Positions 38,044-46,237 of a DNA stretch of 49,006 nt are shown in pieces (the first letter of the stretch is position 1; each line of letters starts with the position of its first letter). A program made the position numbers and the translations under genes. The DNA is from a bacterium. Its GTDB lineage: Bacteria; Krumholzibacteriota; Krumholzibacteriia; LZORAL124-64-63. The notes beneath the pieces are model-generated. The model was given only the letters and a program-made list of their open reading frames with translations, was not told the origin of the DNA and did not search any database. The DNA is taken from assembly GCA_018814885.1 (NCBI GenBank), contig JAHIYU010000056.1, forward strand, positions 1-49,006, written 5' to 3'.

Positions 38044-38541
38044 ATGCGCAAGACTGTCATCGGTGTGATGGGCGGCAGCGTCGCCGACGCGGCCGCGCAA
38101 GACGCGGCGCGCGAACTGGGACGACTGATCGCGGAGAACGGCTGGGTGCTGCTCAACGGCGGTCGTGCCACCGGCATCATGGATGCCTCGGCCCGCGGCG
38201 CGCGCGAGGCCGGGGGGCTGACCGTGGGTGTGCTCTTCGACGACGACAAGGACCAGGGGAGCGAATACCTCGACCTAGTGATCCCCACGGGTCTGGGCGC
38301 CGGACGCAACGTCATCAACGTCCTGGCCAGCGATGTCGTGGTGGCCTGTCCCGGCAGCGGCGGCACCCTGTCGGAGGTGGCCATGGCCCTGCGCTTCGGC
38401 AAGCGCGTGGTCCTGCTCGGGTTCGATCCCGGCGCCGCCTTCCTGGACCGCTGCGGCGAGGGGGAGTGGAGCCTGGCCGAGACGCCCGCCGAGGCGATCG
38501 CCCAGGTCAAGGCGCGGCTCGCGCGGCCGATGGATGACTGA
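38044..38541 (+). CDS. LOG/TIGR00725-like Rossmann protein
   Basis: This 165-residue protein has the SLOG fold: VIGVMGGSV, GWVLLNGGRATGIMDASARGAREAGG, and PGSGGTLSEVAMALRFGKRVVLLG. Relatives of the LOG family release nucleobases from nucleotides, but the PGGxGTxxE catalytic motif is changed here to PGSGGTLSE, so the enzymatic activity is uncertain. AAAGGAAG precedes the ATG. The upstream ATG at 37993 has no ribosome site. It ends 2 bp before the asparagine synthetase gene. Confidence 0.75.
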   Translation: MRKTVIGVMGGSVADAAAQDAARELGRLIAENGWVLLNGGRATGIMDASARGAREAGGLTVGVLFDDDKDQGSEYLDLVIPTGLGAGRNVINVLASDVVVACPGSGGTLSEVAMALRFGKRVVLLGFDPGAAFLDRCGEGEWSLAETPAEAIAQVKARLARPMDD

Positions 38542-38543
38542 AG

Positions 38544-40562
38544 ATGTGTGGAATATGCGGAGCCGTATCCCTCGCCGGCGGCCTGGAGCTGCCCGACGGC
38601 GCGGCGGAGAGAATGATCGGCGTGATGAGCCACCGCGGACCGGACGAGTACGGTGCGTGGCGGGACGTGTCCGTGTTCTTGGGGCACGCGCGCCTGAGCA
38701 TCATCGACCTGAGCACCGGGCAGCAGCCGCTGGGCACCGCCGACGGGACGGTCTGGGTCACCTTCAACGGCGAGATCTTCAACTACATCGAACTGCGCGA
38801 GGAGCTGCGCGGACTCGGACATGTTTTCCGCACCCAGTCCGACACCGAGGTCCTCGTCGCGTCCTATAGCGAATGGGGCGAACACTGTGTGGACCGCTTC
38901 AACGGCCAGTTCGCCTTCGCCCTCTACGACCGCGGCCGGCGCCGGCTGTTGCTGGCGCGTGACCGCTTCGGCATCAGGCCCCTCTTCTGGGCCCGCCACG
39001 GCGACGTGCTCCTGTTCGCCTCCGAGGTCAAATCCCTTGCCGGCTGGCCCGGCTTCCGGCCCGAGCTGGATCCCGCGGCCCTGGGCGAGATCTTCGGCAC
39101 CTGGGTGAACGTGCCGCCCGCCACGCCTTTCGGCAACGTGCTGCAGCTGCCGGCCGGACACACCGCCACGCTGGACCTGGGTCGCGACGGCGAGCGGGCG
39201 GCCGGGCCGGTCTTCCGGCGCTACTGGCATCCGGACTTCCTGCCCGCGGCGGAGGACCACCGCTACGTCGGCCGCGACGAGCGCGCGCGGCTGGCGGGAG
39301 ATGTACGCGAGGCGCTGGCCGACGCGTCGGTGATCCGCCTGCGGGCCGACGTGCCGGTGGGCGCCTACCTGTCCGGCGGCCTCGACTCGTCCGCCACGGC
39401 CGCCCTGATCCAGCACACGACCGACCGGCGCATGAAGACCTTCTCGGTCGGCTTCAAGGACGCGGCCTTCGACGAGACGCGCTGGCAGCAGACCATGTCG
39501 GCCCACCTGGGCACCGATCACGAGATGATCAGGGTCGGCGACGCCGAGATCGGCGGGGCCTTCGCCGACGTGGTCTGGCACGCCGAGACACCCATCCTGC
39601 GGACCGCGCCGGCGCCGCTGTACGCCCTGTCGGGGCTCGTCCGCGCGCAGGGGTACAAGGTCGTGCTCACGGGCGAAGGCGCCGACGAGGTCTTCTGCGG
39701 CTACAACATCCTGCGCGAGGCCAAGGTGCGCGCCTTCTGGGCCCGCGAACCGGAGTCCCGGCGGCGCCCGCTGCTGCTGACGCGGCTCTACCCGTACCTG
39801 GAGCAGTCCCCGGCCGGATTCCTGACGCGCTTCTATGGCGCCGGGCTGGACGGTGTCGCCTCCGATCCCTTCTTCTCGCACCGTCCCCGCTGGAACAACA
39901 CCGGGCGCATCACGGCCTTTCTCCACAGCGAGGTGGCCGTCGCCGCCGCGGCCCGCGATCCGGAGTCGCGGCTGCGCGCTTCGCTGCCCGCCGCGTTCGC
40001 GGACTGGGGACCCGTGGCCCGCGCCCAGTACCTGGAGATGAGCCTGTTCATGGCGGGCTACCTCCTGTCCTCCCAGGGCGACCGCATGCTCATGGGCCAC
40101 ACCGTGGAAGGACGTTTCCCGTTCCTGGACCACAACGTGGCCGAACTGGCCGGCCGCATCCCCGCCTCGGCCAAGCTGGCGGGCTTGCAGGAAAAGGCTT
40201 TACTGAAGGCCGCGGTTGCCGATCTCCTTCCTGCGGAGATCGTTACGCGTCCCAAGCAGCCTTACCGAGCCCCGGACAGCGCCAGCTTCATCGTTGGCCA
40301 GGGCGCCGAACTGGCCGAAGCCATGCTCGGCGAGGACGTCTTGCGCGAGGTCGGGATCTTCGATCCGCAGCGCATCGCCGCCCTGATCCGCAAGTGGCGG
40401 GCGGGCCGGCTGACCGGCGCACGGGACAACATGGCCTTCATCGGCGTGCTCAGCGCGCAGGTGCAGGCGCATCAGTTCGGCCGCGAACTCGAACACCGGG
40501 TCGCGGACAGCGCGCTGGAACCCGCGGAGATCGCCTGGCGGGGCGTCGAACCCAAACCCTAG
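38544..40562 (+). CDS. Glutamine-hydrolysing asparagine synthetase-like amidotransferase
   Basis: This 672-residue enzyme has N-terminal nucleophile Cys2 (MCGICGA) and a class II glutaminase domain (about 1-220; HRGPDEYG, RLSIIDL, FNGEIFNY). The synthetase domain has the pyrophosphate loop SGGLDSS (277-283), TGEGADEVF and GRFPFLDH. It amidates carboxylates by way of an acyl-adenylate. It is followed by an acyl carrier protein and an AMP-ligase, so a role in a modified lipid, glycan or amide product is more likely than plain asparagine synthesis. The family is certain; the substrate is not. Confidence 0.9.
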   Translation: MCGICGAVSLAGGLELPDGAAERMIGVMSHRGPDEYGAWRDVSVFLGHARLSIIDLSTGQQPLGTADGTVWVTFNGEIFNYIELREELRGLGHVFRTQSDTEVLVASYSEWGEHCVDRFNGQFAFALYDRGRRRLLLARDRFGIRPLFWARHGDVLLFASEVKSLAGWPGFRPELDPAALGEIFGTWVNVPPATPFGNVLQLPAGHTATLDLGRDGERAAGPVFRRYWHPDFLPAAEDHRYVGRDERARLAGDVREALADASVIRLRADVPVGAYLSGGLDSSATAALIQHTTDRRMKTFSVGFKDAAFDETRWQQTMSAHLGTDHEMIRVGDAEIGGAFADVVWHAETPILRTAPAPLYALSGLVRAQGYKVVLTGEGADEVFCGYNILREAKVRAFWAREPESRRRPLLLTRLYPYLEQSPAGFLTRFYGAGLDGVASDPFFSHRPRWNNTGRITAFLHSEVAVAAAARDPESRLRASLPAAFADWGPVARAQYLEMSLFMAGYLLSSQGDRMLMGHTVEGRFPFLDHNVAELAGRIPASAKLAGLQEKALLKAAVADLLPAEIVTRPKQPYRAPDSASFIVGQGAELAEAMLGEDVLREVGIFDPQRIAALIRKWRAGRLTGARDNMAFIGVLSAQVQAHQFGRELEHRVADSALEPAEIAWRGVEPKP

Positions 40563-40571
40563 CGGGGGTAC

Positions 40572-40826
40572 ATGAAAACGATGGAATTGAGGGATCAGAT
40601 TCACGGTTTCGTGGTGGAGAATTTCCTGTTCGGCGATCTCGATCCGCTCAGGGACGACGAGATGTCGCTGCTCGACAATGGCATCATGGACTCGGTCGGC
40701 GTGATGGAGCTCGTGGCCTTCCTGGAACAGGACATGGGGCTGTCGATCGACGACAGCGAGCTGGTGCCGGAGAATCTCGACTCGATCCGGAACCTCGTGG
40801 GCTTCGTCACGCGCAAGCGGGGTTAG
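40572..40826 (+). CDS. Acyl carrier protein
   Basis: This 84-residue protein has the phosphopantetheine attachment site Ser41 in GIMDSVGVMEL, flanked by acidic helices (LEQDMGLSIDDSELVPENLDSI). It carries acyl or aminoacyl groups as thioesters. It lies between asparagine synthetase (9 bp) and an AMP-ligase (4 bp), so it probably receives the adenylated product of the ligase rather than serving general fatty acid synthesis. Confidence 0.9.
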   Translation: MKTMELRDQIHGFVVENFLFGDLDPLRDDEMSLLDNGIMDSVGVMELVAFLEQDMGLSIDDSELVPENLDSIRNLVGFVTRKRG

Positions 40827-40830
40827 GCCC

Positions 40831-42369
40831 ATGGCCACCATCCACGGCATGCTAGACGCGACGGTGCAGCGCCGTCCCGAGGCTGTCGCCCTGACCCACG
40901 GTGGCGTCCACACGTCCTACGCCGCGTTGTCGGCCGCCGCCGACCGCACGGCGGCCTTCCTCGCCGGCAGGGGGGTCGTCAGGGGCGACCGCATCGCCCT
41001 GTTGATGGAGAACTCCGCGGACTATGTCGCTGCTTTTTATGGCGCCCTGCGGGCCGGCGCCTGCGTCGTGGCCCTCAACCACGCCAATCGCGCCCGGACC
41101 CACCGCAAGCTCCTGCGCGATTCCGGTGCCGTCGGACTGCTGACCCGGGGCCGGGAGGCGCGCGAGCTGCCCGGGATCGTCGCCGACTGTCCGCAGCTGC
41201 GCTTCGGCGTCATCGACCGCCGCAACCCCGGGTGGGAACTGCCGGCCGGCCTGGAGCTGCTCGGCCCCGATGATGTCGCGGCCGGCGACGGTCCGACGCC
41301 CGCGGTGGGTGTGGGGCCCGACGATCTCGGCCTCATCCTCTACACCAGCGGGTCGACGGGCACGCCGCGCGGGGTGACCCTGACCCACGGCAATCTCGTC
41401 GCCAACACGGAGCAGATCCTCGCCTACCTGCCCCTGGACGAGAGCGACAGCGTCTGCTGCGTGCTGCCCTTCCACTACTCCTTCGGCAACTCGCTGCTGC
41501 TGACCCACGTGCAGCGCGGCGGCCGCGTCGTGATCGACAACCGCTTCGCCTTTCCCCAGAAGGTGCTCGAGACCCTGGTCGACGAGCGCTGCACCGGTTT
41601 TTCCGGGGTGCCCAGCCACTTCGCCATCCTCTGCGCGCGCACCGACTTTCTGCACATGCCCCACGAGCATCTGCGCTACCTCACCCAGGCCGGCGGCGCC
41701 ATGTCGCCCGCCCTGACCCGTCGTCTCCGCGAGTCGCTGCCGGACCGCATCGAGCTCTACGTGATGTACGGCCAGACCGAGGCCTCGGCGCGGCTCTCCT
41801 ACCTGCCGCCCGGCCGTCTGACCGAGAAGTACGGTTCGATCGGCGTGGGAATCCCCGGCGTGTCGTTGACCGTCCGTCGCCCCGACGGCTCGGCATGCGA
41901 CGTACGCGAAGAGGGCGAGATCGTCGCTGCGGGCGACAACATCATGCGCGGCTACTGGAACGATCCCGGCGAGACGGCCAAGGTGCTCTTTTCCGACGGC
42001 CTGCACACCGGCGACCTGGGCTACCGCGACGAGGACGGCTTCATCTTCATCGTCGACCGCGCCAAGAACATGATCAAGGCGGGTGCCAACAGAGTGAGCG
42101 CCAAGGAGATCGAGGACGTCATCCTGGAACTGGAAACGGTGGTCGAGGCCTGCGTGATCGGCGTGCCCGACGAGCTGCTCGGCGAGGCCATCGAGGCCTG
42201 GGTCGTCCTGGCCGGGACCTCCGGGCCCGACGATCAGGCCATCCTGCGCCACTGCCTCGCGCGTCTGGCCCAGTTCAAGGTTCCCCGCAAGATCCACTTC
42301 ACGGGCGCCCTCCCCAAAAATTCCTTCGGCAAGGTGCTGAAACGGGAATTGCGCGCGTCGGTGCTTTAG
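40831..42369 (+). CDS. Acyl-AMP ligase of the ANL superfamily
   Basis: This 512-residue enzyme activates a carboxylate with ATP and loads it on CoA or the adjacent carrier protein. Motifs are the A3 P-loop YTSGSTGTPRG (171-181), MYGQTEAS and TGDLGYRDEDGF. RAKNMIKAGANRVSAKEIE and the C-terminal catalytic Lys in PKNSFGKVLKREL complete the set. Length and domains are complete. With asnB-like and ACP genes it forms a three-gene module resembling those linked to exosortase A loci. Confidence 0.9.
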   Translation: MATIHGMLDATVQRRPEAVALTHGGVHTSYAALSAAADRTAAFLAGRGVVRGDRIALLMENSADYVAAFYGALRAGACVVALNHANRARTHRKLLRDSGAVGLLTRGREARELPGIVADCPQLRFGVIDRRNPGWELPAGLELLGPDDVAAGDGPTPAVGVGPDDLGLILYTSGSTGTPRGVTLTHGNLVANTEQILAYLPLDESDSVCCVLPFHYSFGNSLLLTHVQRGGRVVIDNRFAFPQKVLETLVDERCTGFSGVPSHFAILCARTDFLHMPHEHLRYLTQAGGAMSPALTRRLRESLPDRIELYVMYGQTEASARLSYLPPGRLTEKYGSIGVGIPGVSLTVRRPDGSACDVREEGEIVAAGDNIMRGYWNDPGETAKVLFSDGLHTGDLGYRDEDGFIFIVDRAKNMIKAGANRVSAKEIEDVILELETVVEACVIGVPDELLGEAIEAWVVLAGTSGPDDQAILRHCLARLAQFKVPRKIHFTGALPKNSFGKVLKRELRASVL

Positions 42370-42421
42370 GGGGGCCGCGCACGCATCCATCCCCCGGTTT
42401 GTTGGTACGCCACGTATCGAG

Positions 42422-42446
42422 GCCGGGGGACGGGCGCGTCCCCGGC
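42422..42446 (+). terminator. Possible terminator hairpin after the ligase gene
   Basis: GCCGGGGGAC (42422-42431) pairs with GTCCCCGGC (42438-42446) with one bulged G. There is no following T tract, so termination is uncertain. The rest of this 206-bp gap holds a run of ten C at 42469-42478 and the promoter listed next. Confidence 0.3.
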
Positions 42447-42500
42447 TCTCGGCACCGTGAAGCGCAATCCCCCCCCCCGTATTGAGCGTATCTTGGGGGC

Positions 42501-42529
42501 TTGTTCGCGGACCGTCCTCCTGATAGACT
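42501..42529 (+). promoter_or_regulatory. Candidate promoter of the HMG-CoA synthase operon
   Basis: TTGTTC (42501-42506), 17-bp spacer, TAGACT (42524-42529) with a TGA just before it, giving an extended -10. The ATG is 46 bp downstream. Confidence 0.4.
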
Positions 42530-42575
42530 CCTCCCTCGACTCGCCACTCTAAGGACTCCAGTCAGGGAGAATTCT

Positions 42576-43625
42576 ATGTACGGGATTGTCGGATACGGCT
42601 CATACGTGCCGCGATACCGCATCAGGGCGGAGGATATCGCGGACCAGTGGGGCGCGGATGCGGAGGCCTTCAAGAAGGGACTTCTGCTCGAAGAGAAAAC
42701 GGTGCCCGGCCCGGACGAGGACACCATCACCATCAGCGTGGCGGCCGCGCGCGACGCGATCACGCGCGCGGGCATCGATCCCCAGGAGATCGGCTGCTGC
42801 TACATCGGCTCCGAGAGCCACCCCTACGCGGTCAAGCCGTCCGGCACCATCGTGATCGATGCCCTCGGCATCGGCCCCGACTGCCATGTCGCCGACTTCG
42901 AGTTCGCCTGCAAGGCGGGCGCCGAGGCCATGTACGTGGCCTACTCCCACGTCAAGTCGGGGGAGATGAAGTACGGCCTGGGCATCGGCGCCGACACCAG
43001 CCAGGGAGCACCCGGCGACGCGCTGGAGTACACGGCCTCGGCCGGCGGGTCCGCCTTCATCATGGGCGGCGACAAGGTCATCGCCGAGATCCTGCACACC
43101 TACTCCTTCACCTCCGACACCCCGGACTTCTGGCGGCGCGAGGGCGAGTTCTACCCGCGGCACGCGGGGCGCTTCACGGGCGAGCCGGCCTACTTCCACC
43201 ACGTGCTGGGAGCGACCAACGGCATCCTCGAGCGCAGCGGGCTCAAACCCGAGGACTTCCGCTACGCCGTCTTCCACATGCCCAACGGCAAGTTCCCGCT
43301 GCGCGCCGGCAAGATGACCGGCTTCAGGAAGGAACAGCTGGAGCAGGGCTGGGTGGTGAACCTGATGGGCAACACCTACAGCGGCTCGTCGCCCACCGGC
43401 CTGGCGTCCTGCCTGGACGTCGCGAAGCCCGGCGACCTGATCCTGATGACCTCCTTCGGCAGCGGCGCTGGCTCCGACTCCTTCGTGATCCGCGCCACGG
43501 ACCGCCTGCCGGAGGTGCAGGGCCTGGCGCCCACCGTCCGCGGCCAGCTGGCCGACCGGCGCATCCACCTCACGTACGGCAAGTACGTGGCCTACCGCGG
43601 CAAGATCCGCATGAACGAAGCCTAG
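42576..43625 (+). CDS. Archaeal-type hydroxymethylglutaryl-CoA synthase
   Basis: This 349-residue thiolase-fold enzyme condenses acetyl-CoA with acetoacetyl-CoA to HMG-CoA, feeding the mevalonate pathway. It has [16 protein letters not shown] at the N-terminus, catalytic Cys112 in FACKAG and [32 protein letters not shown] and [17 protein letters not shown] are near the C-terminus. CAGGGAG precedes the ATG. It heads an operon with a thiolase and a DUF35 protein, the same order as the archaeal three-protein complex that channels acetoacetyl-CoA. Confidence 0.88.
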   Translation: MYGIVGYGSYVPRYRIRAEDIADQWGADAEAFKKGLLLEEKTVPGPDEDTITISVAAARDAITRAGIDPQEIGCCYIGSESHPYAVKPSGTIVIDALGIGPDCHVADFEFACKAGAEAMYVAYSHVKSGEMKYGLGIGADTSQGAPGDALEYTASAGGSAFIMGGDKVIAEILHTYSFTSDTPDFWRREGEFYPRHAGRFTGEPAYFHHVLGATNGILERSGLKPEDFRYAVFHMPNGKFPLRAGKMTGFRKEQLEQGWVVNLMGNTYSGSSPTGLASCLDVAKPGDLILMTSFGSGAGSDSFVIRATDRLPEVQGLAPTVRGQLADRRIHLTYGKYVAYRGKIRMNEA

Positions 43626-43638
43626 AAAGGGGGCTGAG

Positions 43639-44796
43639 ATGAGAGACGTAGCAGTCATCGGATACGGATTGACGAAGTTCGGCGAGCTCTGGAAGACCCC
43701 CTTGCGCGACCTCTTCGCTGAAGCGGCGGCGGCCTGCCTCGAGGACTCCGGCATCGAAAGGAAGCAGCTGCAGTCGGCCTACATAGGGTGCATGACCAGC
43801 GGCCTGTTCAACGGCCAGGAGCACCTGGCCTCGCTGCTCTGCGACTACGCCGGGCTGAGCGGGCTGGCGGCCACACGCGTCGAGAGCGCCTGCGCCTCGG
43901 GTGGTGCGGCCTTCCGGGCCGCGTATCTCGAGGTGGCCAGCGGCGCCAGCGATTTCGTGATGGCGGGCGGCGTCGAGAAGATGAACGACGGCGCGGACGC
44001 CACCTACTGCCTGTCCACCGCGGCGGATCAGGAATACGAGGTCTACCACGGCATCACCTTCCCGGGCCTGTACGCCATGATCGCCCACGCGCACATGCAC
44101 AAGTACGGCACCACGCCCGAGCAGCTGGCGGCCGTGGCGGTCAAGAACCACCGCAACGGCGCCAAGAATCCCTATGCGCAGTTCCCCATGGAGATCACCG
44201 AGCAGACAGTGCTCGGGGCCGTCAGGGTCGCGGAACCGCTCGGCCTGTTCGATTGCTCGCCGGTGACAGACGGCGCGGCCTGCGTGATGCTGTGTCCCGC
44301 GGACGTCGCCAGGGAGCTGGGCAAGCCCGTCATCAGGGTGATCGGCTCGGGACACGCCACCGACACGATCGCGCTGCACGACCGCGCCGACTTCGCGGCG
44401 GTGCCGGTGGTCGGGATCGCCGCTCGCCGCGCCTTCGCGCAGGCGGGGATCACCATCGGCGACGTGGATTTCTGCGAGGTCCACGACTGCTTCACCATCG
44501 CCGAGATCGTCTGCACCGAGGAGCTCGGACTGTTCGAGCGCGGCCGGGGCGGACCCGCCGCCATGGATGGCCTGACCGCCCTGGACGGCAAGTCTCCCGT
44601 GAACACCTCCGGCGGCCTGAAGAGCAAGGGACATCCCGTCGGCGCCACCGGCGTCGCCCAGATCGCCGAGCTCTTGATGCAGCTCTCGGGCCGGGCGGGT
44701 GATCGCCAGCTCGCGTCGCCGCGCATCGGCCTGGCCCAGAACATGGGCGGCTCGGGCGGCAGCTGCACGGTCCACATCCTGGAGGTGGCGTCATGA
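43639..44796 (+). CDS. Acetyl-CoA acetyltransferase (thiolase), archaeal complex type
   Basis: This 385-residue thiolase has nucleophile Cys85 (ESACASGG), [12 protein letters not shown] with an active-site His, and the C-terminal [13 protein letters not shown]is motif. It makes acetoacetyl-CoA from two acetyl-CoA. It ends [14 protein letters not shown] rather than with the bacterial CGGGxG second Cys motif, as in archaeal or SCP2-like thiolases. It overlaps the DUF35 gene by ATGA and follows the HMG-CoA synthase gene by 13 bp. Confidence 0.9.
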   Translation: MRDVAVIGYGLTKFGELWKTPLRDLFAEAAAACLEDSGIERKQLQSAYIGCMTSGLFNGQEHLASLLCDYAGLSGLAATRVESACASGGAAFRAAYLEVASGASDFVMAGGVEKMNDGADATYCLSTAADQEYEVYHGITFPGLYAMIAHAHMHKYGTTPEQLAAVAVKNHRNGAKNPYAQFPMEITEQTVLGAVRVAEPLGLFDCSPVTDGAACVMLCPADVARELGKPVIRVIGSGHATDTIALHDRADFAAVPVVGIAARRAFAQAGITIGDVDFCEVHDCFTIAEIVCTEELGLFERGRGGPAAMDGLTALDGKSPVNTSGGLKSKGHPVGATGVAQIAELLMQLSGRAGDRQLASPRIGLAQNMGGSGGSCTVHILEVAS

Positions 44797-45188
44797 TCAG
44801 TCCGCGCTATCATCGAGAAATCCCGCAGCGCTACCGACTCGAGGCCGGCAAGTGCACGAAGTGCGGCGAGGTGCATTTCCCGCCCCGCAAGATCTGCCGC
44901 AAGTGCTTTGCCGAGACGTTCGAGACCGTGCGGCTGCCGCGACGGGGCAAGGTGCTCACGCACACGACAATCTGGATCCCGCCGGCGGCCTTCGAGGAGC
45001 AGAAGCCCTACGTGGTCGCCGTGGTCGAGCTCGCCGGCGGCGTGCGGTTGACCTGCATGGTGGCCGAGGCGCCTCCCGACGAGGTGAGGATCGGCACCGA
45101 GGTGGAGATCGTCTTCAGGCGCCTGCAGTCGGCGCCCGCCTGGGAGGTGCTGCAGTACGGCTACAAGGCACGGGTGATACCGGCCTAG
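44793..45188 (+). CDS. Zn-ribbon/OB-fold DUF35 protein (thiolase/HMGCS bridging subunit)
   Basis: This 131-residue protein has a rubredoxin-like zinc ribbon (Cys21, Cys24, Cys35, Cys38; CTKCG...CRKC) followed by an OB-fold with [27 protein letters not shown]. In archaea the DUF35 protein holds thiolase and HMG-CoA synthase together and supplies a shared CoA-binding site. Its translational overlap with the thiolase gene fits that role. A giant hairpin begins 4 bp after its stop. Confidence 0.9.
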   Translation: MISPRYHREIPQRYRLEAGKCTKCGEVHFPPRKICRKCFAETFETVRLPRRGKVLTHTTIWIPPAAFEEQKPYVVAVVELAGGVRLTCMVAEAPPDEVRIGTEVEIVFRRLQSAPAWEVLQYGYKARVIPA

Positions 45189-45192
45189 GCCG

Positions 45193-45277
45193 ACACCGAC
45201 GCCCATGTGGACACCGCCCGCTTGGCTCCGGCACTTTGCGAGTCGCAAGCGGGCGGTGTCCACATGGGCGTCGGTGT
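45193..45277. repeat. Perfect 32-bp inverted repeat with conserved-loop core (hairpin 1)
   Basis: Arms at 45193-45224 and 45246-45277 are perfect inverted copies over 32 bp, with a 21-nt loop (45225-45245). Read on the minus strand the loop is CGACTCGC-AAAGT-GCCGGAGC. The same loop, with 18 of 21 bases identical, occurs in the hairpin at 48794-48886, whose stem is unrelated. There is no T tract, so it is not a normal terminator. Confidence 0.95.
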
Positions 45278-45341
45278 GCTGCGCCGGCATCCGTGCCGTG
45301 TCGCCGCGGCAAGTGCTTCGGTAGGCGGGAGACACGGGATG

Positions 45342-45370
45342 TTGCCATCGGAGGCTGGATGGGGCACAAT
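45342..45370 (+). promoter_or_regulatory. Candidate promoter of secreted paralogue 1
   Basis: TTGCCA (45342-45347; 5 of 6), 17-bp spacer, CACAAT (45365-45370; 4 of 6), 37 bp before the ATG at 45408. Confidence 0.45.
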
Positions 45371-45407
45371 CGTACCGGAGTTGGAGACAACACCACGGGG
45401 GACCGAG

Positions 45408-46130
45408 ATGAAATGCTTGAAGATGGTCCTGTGTCTGTCGATCCTCGGCCAGGCCGCGGCCGCGCAGCTCGTCGTCTTCGACAACTCCCACGCGCCCGGA
45501 CACGAGATGTACGACGATTTCATCGCGGACCTGACGTCCCGCGGCTACACGGTCGAGAAACGCTCCACGCCTCTGATGGACAACGGCGACGCCGACGTGA
45601 TCGTCCTGATGCCGGAGGATGCCTATGCGGCCGACGGCAACGCCTACACGTCCCAGGAGGCCGTCTGGCTCATGGAGTTCGTCGATTCCGGCAAGGGGCT
45701 CTTCGCCGGTCTCTGTCCCAATATCGACTACTGGTCGAACCTCCTGGAAGTCATGGACGAGTTCGGCATCGCCTCGGGCTATTACATCTGCAATCCGGCC
45801 TACTACATCTACTTCACCAGCCACCCCCTGTTCGCGGGCGTCCAGGAGATGGGCAACGAGTTTTCATATTGTCTGAGTCTCACCGCTTCCTTTCCGAGCA
45901 CGGCCATCGCCAGCGACGGTCTGCACGACTACGTCGCCTGCTACGAAAACGAAGCGAGGGGAGACGGTGCGGCCGTCTGGGTCAGCCAGTACAGGATGAT
46001 GTCCGACGACGGCCTTGACGATTACGACAACCTGGCCTTTCTGCGCAACGCCTTCGCCTGGTTGTCCCACGGCGGCGACGTGGCCGACGAGGCTTCCAGC
46101 TGGGGCGAAGTCAAACGGCTCTATCGCTGA
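45408..46130 (+). CDS. Secreted DUF4350/ThuA-like fold protein with WxxVKxLYR C-terminal tag (paralogue 1)
   Basis: This 240-residue protein has a signal peptide (about residues 1-19, ending AAAA). The mature part starts QLVVFDNSHAPGHEMYDDF, followed by alternating beta/alpha elements (GYTVEKR, DADVIVLMPEDAY, EAVWLMEFVDSGKGLFAG). This suggests a glutamine-amidotransferase-like Rossmann fold such as DUF4350 or ThuA. It has no visible catalytic triad. It ends SSWGEVKRLYR. The frame extends upstream through the hairpin, but the signal peptide fixes the start. Closely related to the next gene (tandem duplication). Function unknown. Confidence 0.8.
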   Translation: MKCLKMVLCLSILGQAAAAQLVVFDNSHAPGHEMYDDFIADLTSRGYTVEKRSTPLMDNGDADVIVLMPEDAYAADGNAYTSQEAVWLMEFVDSGKGLFAGLCPNIDYWSNLLEVMDEFGIASGYYICNPAYYIYFTSHPLFAGVQEMGNEFSYCLSLTASFPSTAIASDGLHDYVACYENEARGDGAAVWVSQYRMMSDDGLDDYDNLAFLRNAFAWLSHGGDVADEASSWGEVKRLYR

Positions 46131-46173
46131 ACCGAGGTCCGACACGATCATGCGACCGCGATACGATATCAGG

Positions 46174-46202
46174 TTGCCGTGACCGCCGCGGCCGCTGATA
46201 CT
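46174..46202 (+). promoter_or_regulatory. Candidate promoter of secreted paralogue 2
   Basis: TTGCCG (46174-46179), 17-bp spacer, GATACT (46197-46202; 4 of 6), 35 bp before the ATG. It has the same TTGCC -35 start as the promoter of paralogue 1, so the paralogues may be independently but similarly expressed. Confidence 0.35.
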
Positions 46203-46237
46203 CGATGGCGACCAGCAACTTAACTTCCGGAGGCGCC

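Noticed and set aside
41720..41745. GCGAGTCG in the ligase gene, matching half of the hairpin loop core
   Set aside because: The other half of the core and the flanking inverted repeat are absent, and it lies inside conserved coding sequence.
42469..42478. Run of ten C between the ligase and HMG-CoA synthase genes as a phase-variation tract
   Set aside because: It lies upstream of the candidate promoter of the next gene and not within coding sequence or a promoter spacer. Its length may also be a sequencing uncertainty.
45193..45277. Hairpin 1 as an integron attC site or a simple terminator
   Set aside because: No RYYYAAC/GTTRRRY ends and no bulged bases as in attC. No T tract and an unusually long perfect stem for a terminator.
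45207..45407. Upstream in-frame extension of secreted paralogue 1 through the hairpin
   Set aside because: The extension reads through the inverted repeat. The ATG at 45408 starts a good signal peptide and follows a promoter at 45342.
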